Shown here in pieces: positions 6,849 through 11,057 of a stretch of 11,057 bases of DNA. The translations under genes were made by a program, and so were the position numbers. The notes below the pieces were generated by a model. It saw nothing but the letters and a program-made list of their open reading frames with translations. It did not search any database and was not told the DNA's origin. Numbering within the stretch: position 1 is the first letter of the stretch; every line of letters starts with the position of its first letter. This DNA comes from CAZCWM01 sp964622625 (GTDB taxonomy: Bacteria; Planctomycetota; Phycisphaerae; Phycisphaerales; Phycisphaeraceae), in assembly GCA_964622625.1 (NCBI GenBank), contig CAZUUQ010000089.1, positions 1 through 11,057 on the forward strand, written 5' to 3'.

Positions 6849-6876
6849 CGCACGAACTTCACGCGCACGAACTTCA
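6849..6876 (+). repeat. Short tandem direct repeat in front of glyA
   Basis: The 13-base unit CGCACGAACTTCA occurs at 6849-6861 and 6864-6876, with a 15-base period. Each copy contains the small palindrome GAACTTC. The pair sits between the isomerase stop and the glyA ribosome site. It could be an operator or a chance slippage duplication. No glycine riboswitch is recognisable in this 67-base gap. Confidence 0.7.
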
Positions 6877-6896
6877 ACAGCCCGGAGAAAGACTTC

Positions 6897-8177
<1,281 letters not shown>

Positions 8178-8190
8178 ATCAGGGATCAGC

Positions 8191-8209
8191 CCCCCGGCTC
8201 AGCCGGGGG
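8191..8209. terminator. GC-rich stem-loop after glyA
   Basis: Perfect 8-base arms CCCCCGGC and GCCGGGGG surround a TCA loop, 13 bases after the glyA stop. There is no T-tract after it on the plus strand, so it may be a pause, mRNA-stabilising or Rho-assisted element rather than a classic intrinsic terminator. Confidence 0.5.
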
Positions 8210-8268
8210 ATGGAAGGCCCAGAAGATCGAGATCGCATGGAGTCGCCGGAGCCTGCCCGCCGCGCCCC

Positions 8269-8317
8269 AACCCCAACTCCTGAATCCCAGTTCCCAACTC
8301 CCTTTCTCACCTCCCCA
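8269..8317. repeat. Degenerate heptanucleotide repeat array, G-rich on the minus strand
   Basis: The plus strand reads as seven consecutive 7-base units of rough consensus NNTCCCA: AACCCCA, ACTCCTG, AATCCCA, GTTCCCA, ACTCCCT, TTCTCAC and CTCCCCA. Only two guanines occur in 49 bases. On the minus strand this gives a series of GGG/GGGG runs (plus-strand C-runs at 8265-8268, 8271-8274, 8286-8288, 8293-8295, 8300-8302 and 8313-8316), a pattern able to form a G-quadruplex. It lies directly upstream of nuoA. The remainder of the 8178-8336 gap shows nothing else apart from the stem-loop. Confidence 0.6.
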
Positions 8318-8320
8318 CCT

Positions 8321-8328
8321 GTTAAACT
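8321..8328 (+). promoter_or_regulatory. Candidate -10 element for nuoA, possibly leaderless
   Basis: GTTAAACT is the only AT-rich octamer in the pyrimidine-rich region before nuoA and lies 8 bases before its ATG. If it is a -10 element, transcription would start at or next to the start codon. That would fit the absence of any Shine-Dalgarno sequence. No good -35 element is visible. Confidence 0.35.
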
Positions 8329-8336
8329 ACCGCCCC

Positions 8337-8762
8337 ATGATCCCGATATTCCCGATACCCGTGACCGCCGCCCTCGCCGCCGCCGAACCCTTCAGCCACT
8401 ACGCCCCCCTGGGCCTGCTGCTGCTGATGGCCATCGCCTTCGGCTTCGGCAACCTCGTGCTCACGCACATCATCGGCCCGTCGCGCAAGGGGCCGGTCAA
8501 GGGCATCGTCTACGAGTCCGGCGTCAATCCCATCGGTGATACGCAGCGCCGCTTCAACGTCCGCTACTACCTCGTAGCCGTCACGTTCCTGCTCTTCGAC
8601 GTCGAGATCGTCTTCCTCTACCCCTGGGCCGCCACTTTCTCCAGCCTGGCCGAGCACAGCGACCTGCGCCCCCTGTTCCTGGGCCGCGTCCTTTTCTTCC
8701 TGCTCACCAGCATCATCGCCTTCGTCTACGCCTGGCGCAAGGGCGTGTTCCGGTACGACTGA
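8337..8762 (+). CDS. nuoA: NADH-quinone oxidoreductase subunit A
   Basis: This is a 141-residue membrane subunit of respiratory complex I. It shows three membrane segments (about 22-44, 76-98 and 115-133) and the two family signatures: GIVYESGVNPIGDTQRRFNVRYYLVAVTFLLFDVE across the first loop and second helix (residues 57-90), and the C-terminal AFVYAWRKGVFRYD. The acidic residues in FDVE (D88, E90) are the conserved ones near the quinone-site loop. Length matches the usual 115-145. There is no ribosome site before the ATG, and the gene may be leaderless. Complex I genes normally form a nuoA-N operon, but nuoB does not follow here, so this copy stands alone between glyA and a glycosidase gene. 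The family assignment is secure. Confidence 0.95.
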   Translation: MIPIFPIPVTAALAAAEPFSHYAPLGLLLLMAIAFGFGNLVLTHIIGPSRKGPVKGIVYESGVNPIGDTQRRFNVRYYLVAVTFLLFDVEIVFLYPWAATFSSLAEHSDLRPLFLGRVLFFLLTSIIAFVYAWRKGVFRYD

Positions 8763-8784
8763 CGCGCCGCCCGCCGCGTCGACA

Positions 8785-8866
8785 ACGAGCCGCGACCGTG
8801 AGGGAGCGGGCCTTTGGATCTTTGCATCGCTGCTCAATGCACCGCTCGCTCACACTCGCGGCTCGT
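8785..8866. repeat. Long imperfect palindrome with a nested stem (REP/MITE-like)
   Basis: Two 25-base arms, 8785-8809 and 8842-8866, are reverse complements with only three mismatches; the outermost shared part is ACGAGCCGCGA. The 32-base loop contains its own short stem, TGCAT (8823-8827) with ATGCA (8837-8841), ending flush with the right arm. No open frame here looks real. It could end nuoA transcription, or it may be a copy of a dispersed palindromic repeat; similar GAGCCGCGA-type extragenic elements occur in planctomycete genomes as far as I recall. Confidence 0.7.
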
Positions 8867-8901
8867 GTTGAAGTGGCTTGTTGCACGGTGTGCTCTTTCG
8901 C

Positions 8902-8929
8902 TTGACACCGCCTCGCAACCGGCGATGCT
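8902..8929 (+). promoter_or_regulatory. Putative sigma70-type promoter of the GH127 gene
   Basis: A perfect -35 hexamer TTGACA (8902-8907), a 16-base spacer and a weak -10 GATGCT (8924-8929) precede the GH127 start by about 45 bases. This separates the glycosidase gene from nuoA as its own transcription unit. The rest of 8867-8974 shows nothing. Confidence 0.5.
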
Positions 8930-8974
8930 AGGCCGCCGTCACGCGAAACCGCCCTCACCCGCGAGCATGCCGCG

Positions 8975-10918
8975 ATGCCCAGCCTCGCTCCACTGGCTTA
9001 CACGCCCCTGCCCCTTGGAGCGATCAGGCCAGCAGGCTGGCTGGCGCGGCAACTGCGCATCCAGGCCGACGGCCTGACCGGCCACCTCGATGAGTTCTGG
9101 CCCGACATCCGCGACAGCGGCTGGATCGGCGGCGACAAGGAGGGCTGGGAACGCGCGCCCTACTGGCTCGACGGACTCGTCCCCCTGGCCTTTCTGCTCG
9201 ACGACGTGGCCCTGCTCGAAAAAGTTCATCGCTGGATCGGCCACATCATCGAGCACCAGCAGCCCGATGGCTGGCTCGGCCCCGTCATGGCCAGGCGCGG
9301 CCCGAATCCCGCCAAGGACAAATACGACGCCTGGCCCATGGCCATCATCCTCAAGGTGCTGCGCCAGTATCACGAAGCCACCGGCGAGACGCGCGTCCTC
9401 GACGCCATGCTCAAGGCTGCACGCGGCGTCGGCCGGCTCATCGACCAGTACCCGCTCTCGTCCTGGGTGCGCTACCGCTGGATGGACCTGGCCTGGTGCC
9501 TGCATGGCCTGCACGACCTGACCGGCGAAAGCTGGCTGCTCGATGTCGCGGCGAAGCTGCACGCCCAGGGCTTCGACTGGCGGGCCAATTTCGAGCGCTT
9601 CAGGTACCCCGGCAAGATCGACGCCGCCCGCCTCAAGGCCATGGCCGACAAGGATGGCCCCGACTACGATCCCGACGGCTACCACGCCACCCACGTGGTC
9701 AACAACGCCATGGGCCTCAAGCAGCCGGCCGTCTGGTCGCGGCAGTCCAGCCAGCGGGCTGACCGCGATGCTATCTACCAGATGCTCGACACCCTCGACC
9801 GCCATCACGGCCAGGCCCACGGCCTGTTCAGCGGCGATGAGCACCTGGCGGGCAACATGCCCAGCCAGGGCACCGAGACCTGTGCCGTCATCGAAGCCAT
9901 GTTCAGCCTTGAAGTCCTGCTGTCCATCCTCGGTGAGCCGGCCCTCGGTGATCGCCTCGAACGCATCGCCTTCAACGCTCTGCCCGCCGCGTTCAAGCCC
10001 GACATGTGGGCACGCCAGTACGTCCAGCAGCCCAACCAGATCGAGTGCGGCCAGTTCGAGGACCGGCTCTACACCAACAACGGCCCGGACGCGAACATGT
10101 ACGGCCTGGAGACGCACTTCGGCTGCTGCACGGCCAACATGCACCAGGGCTGGCCCAAGTTCGTCAGCCACCTGTGGATGAAGACGCCCGACGACGGCCT
10201 GGCCGCCTTCGCTTACGCGCCGTGTACGATCACCACGACATGTGGCGACACACCCGTCAGGATCGAAGTCGAAACCCTCTATCCCTTCGACGCCGTCGTC
10301 GCCATCCACGTCGAAGTCGATCAGCCCGCTGCCGTCACGTTCCCCATCGAACTGCGCATTCCCCACTGGGCCTCGGCCGCGACGGTGCAGGTCGGAGACG
10401 ATGAGCCGCGTCCCGCCGGCCCCGGCCGCATGCACCGCATTGAACGCCAATGGCAGGGCCGCACCACCATCGAGCTGGTCCTGCCCATGCGCTGGCGCGT
10501 CGAGCGCCGCTTCAACGAGTCGGTCACGCTGCTGTGCGGCCCGCTGGTCTTCGCCCTCAACGTCGAGGACCACTGGGAGCAGGTCAGCGGCGAACTGCCC
10601 CACGCGACCTGGCACACCCGGCCCGCCTCGCCGTGGAACTACGCCCTGGCCATCGCCCCGCACACCGAAGTGCTCGAACGCTCGGTCAGCATCGAGCAGG
10701 TGGACCTCGGCGACTGTCCCTTTTCACCGCAGGGCGCCCCGCTGCGCGCCAGCGTGCCGGTCAAGGCCCTGCCCGCCTGGACCGTCGAACACAACGCTCC
10801 CGCCCCGCCCCCGCTCAGCCCGTTGCGCGTCATCGGCCGCGTCGAACGCGCCGACTTCCTGCCCTACGGCTGCACCAACCTGCGCATGACCGAACTGCCC
10901 CTCGCCGCCGGCGGGTGA
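8975..10918 (+). CDS. GH127-type glycoside hydrolase (DUF1680, beta-L-arabinofuranosidase-like)
   Basis: This 647-residue protein has the GH127 layout: an (alpha/alpha)6-barrel catalytic domain (about 1-420) followed by beta-sandwich domains. Characterised GH127 enzymes release beta-L-arabinofuranose, with a zinc-bound cysteine as nucleophile and a Glu-x-Cys plus Cys-Cys zinc set. The same set is visible here: E301 and C303 in QGTETCAVIEAMFSLE, and C384-C385 in HFGCCTANMHQGWPKF. SGDEHLAG (286-293) and ERIAFNALPAAF (329-340) are also typical. No signal peptide is present, so action in the cytoplasm on imported oligosaccharides is likely. The ATG at 8975 has only a weak ribosome site, but residues from LPLGAIRPAGWLARQL onward match the family N-terminus. 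It has its own promoter and is convergent with the next gene. DUF1680 relatives also include other specificities (GH137/142/146 clan members), so the substrate is not certain. Confidence 0.88.
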   Translation: MPSLAPLAYTPLPLGAIRPAGWLARQLRIQADGLTGHLDEFWPDIRDSGWIGGDKEGWERAPYWLDGLVPLAFLLDDVALLEKVHRWIGHIIEHQQPDGWLGPVMARRGPNPAKDKYDAWPMAIILKVLRQYHEATGETRVLDAMLKAARGVGRLIDQYPLSSWVRYRWMDLAWCLHGLHDLTGESWLLDVAAKLHAQGFDWRANFERFRYPGKIDAARLKAMADKDGPDYDPDGYHATHVVNNAMGLKQPAVWSRQSSQRADRDAIYQMLDTLDRHHGQAHGLFSGDEHLAGNMPSQGTETCAVIEAMFSLEVLLSILGEPALGDRLERIAFNALPAAFKPDMWARQYVQQPNQIECGQFEDRLYTNNGPDANMYGLETHFGCCTANMHQGWPKFVSHLWMKTPDDGLAAFAYAPCTITTTCGDTPVRIEVETLYPFDAVVAIHVEVDQPAAVTFPIELRIPHWASAATVQVGDDEPRPAGPGRMHRIERQWQGRTTIELVLPMRWRVERRFNESVTLLCGPLVFALNVEDHWEQVSGELPHATWHTRPASPWNYALAIAPHTEVLERSVSIEQVDLGDCPFSPQGAPLRASVPVKALPAWTVEHNAPAPPPLSPLRVIGRVERADFLPYGCTNLRMTELPLAAGG

Positions 10919-10933
10919 GCGAAACGGTTTTGC
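10919..10933. terminator. Weak hairpin between convergent genes
   Basis: GCGAAA and TTTTGC, with one G-T pair, can form a 6-base stem around CGG in the 23-base gap between two convergent stops. The A-rich and T-rich sides could make it work in both directions, but it is short and may be chance. Confidence 0.25.
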
Positions 10934-10941
10934 GCACGCCG

Positions 10942-11057
10942 TCACCGCACCCCGCGATACAGCGCCGCGATGCCGAGGGTCAGGGGGCGGGTTCGCGGCT
11001 CTGTGAAGCCGGCGGCGGTGAGGGCGGCGGTCATCTGTTCGCGGCTCAGAAAAGTAT
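10942..11057 (-). CDS. C-terminus of a UbiE/MenG-type quinone methyltransferase (partial, cut by window end)
   Basis: The minus strand from the window end is open for 37 codons to a TGA at 10944-10942. It reads TFLSREQMTAALTAAGF, then TEPRTRPLTLGIAALYRGVR. This matches the end of UbiE/MenG methyltransferases, which close with an 'AGF...LT.GIVALHRG' segment. These are SAM-dependent enzymes that carry out the C-methylation step of menaquinone (or ubiquinone) biosynthesis. The SAM-binding part lies outside the window, so the call rests on a short tail; another class I methyltransferase is possible. It converges on the GH127 gene with 23 bases between the stops. A menaquinone role would fit the nearby nuoA, but they are separate units. 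Confidence 0.6.
   Translation of the reverse strand, partial: TFLSREQMTAALTAAGFTEPRTRPLTLGIAALYRGVR

Noticed and set aside
6693..6896. 68-residue N-terminal extension of glyA
   Set aside because: It overlaps the isomerase gene in another frame and would add residues never seen in this family.
6830..6896. Glycine riboswitch before glyA
   Set aside because: The gap is only 67 bases and shows a direct repeat but none of the paired structure of a glycine aptamer.
8269..8317. CRISPR-like array
   Set aside because: The units are 7 bases long, contiguous and degenerate, with no spacers and no cas genes nearby.
8814..9077. Small gene between nuoA and the GH127 gene
   Set aside because: The frame runs through the palindrome and promoter and into the GH127 gene in another frame, and has no ribosome site or recognisable content.
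8939..10663. 574-codon minus-strand open frame
   Set aside because: It is the complement of the GH127 gene, whose zinc/cysteine motifs are intact. The antisense protein has no family features.

Overview
The window looks like a piece of a GC-rich chromosome, most likely from a planctomycete and perhaps from the Phycisphaerae. That placement is an inference from gene style and composition: isolated housekeeping genes, glycoside hydrolases without secretion signals, a divergent ECF sigma locus, and weak or missing Shine-Dalgarno sites on some genes. It does not rest on a marker gene. No phage, transposase, CRISPR array, tRNA or rRNA is visible.

Layout. (1) Bases 1-2327 hold a divergent regulatory and cell-envelope locus. 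On the minus strand a secreted protein with three copies of a cysteine motif (one C, then CCxxC) precedes the start of a lipoprotein gene that is cut by the window edge. On the plus strand an ECF sigma factor overlaps by ATGA a single-span membrane protein built like an anti-sigma factor. Both sides of the divergent intergenic region carry the same bipartite promoter-like motif, ATGGAACC-N18-GTT. This suggests that the sigma factor drives both the cysteine-repeat gene and itself. (2) Bases 2398-2995 hold rplS (ribosomal protein L19) as a single-gene unit with a promoter and a perfect hairpin terminator. (3) Bases 3212-8177 hold a co-directional run of three genes: a divergent GH38/alpha-mannosidase-like protein whose HxD metal motif reads CxD, a sugar phosphate isomerase/epimerase-type TIM barrel with an intact E-D-H-E metal site, and glyA (serine hydroxymethyltransferase). 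(4) Bases 8178-8336 are non-coding, with a GC hairpin and a degenerate 7-bp repeat array that is G-rich on the minus strand. (5) Bases 8337-8762 hold nuoA on its own, possibly leaderless. (6) Bases 8763-8974 are non-coding, with a long imperfect palindrome followed by a sigma70-type promoter. (7) Bases 8975-10918 hold a GH127-type (DUF1680) glycosidase with its zinc/cysteine site intact. (8) Bases 10942-11057 hold the C-terminus of a convergent UbiE/MenG-type quinone methyltransferase.

How the genes may work together. The GH38-like protein, the isomerase and the GH127 protein all lack secretion signals. They would therefore act in the cytoplasm, on imported oligosaccharides. NuoA and the methyltransferase both belong to quinone-linked respiration, but the rest of that machinery is not in the window. 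The most unusual items are the sigma/anti-sigma/triple-cysteine-repeat locus, the CxD variant of the GH38 active site, and the two structured non-coding elements flanking nuoA.
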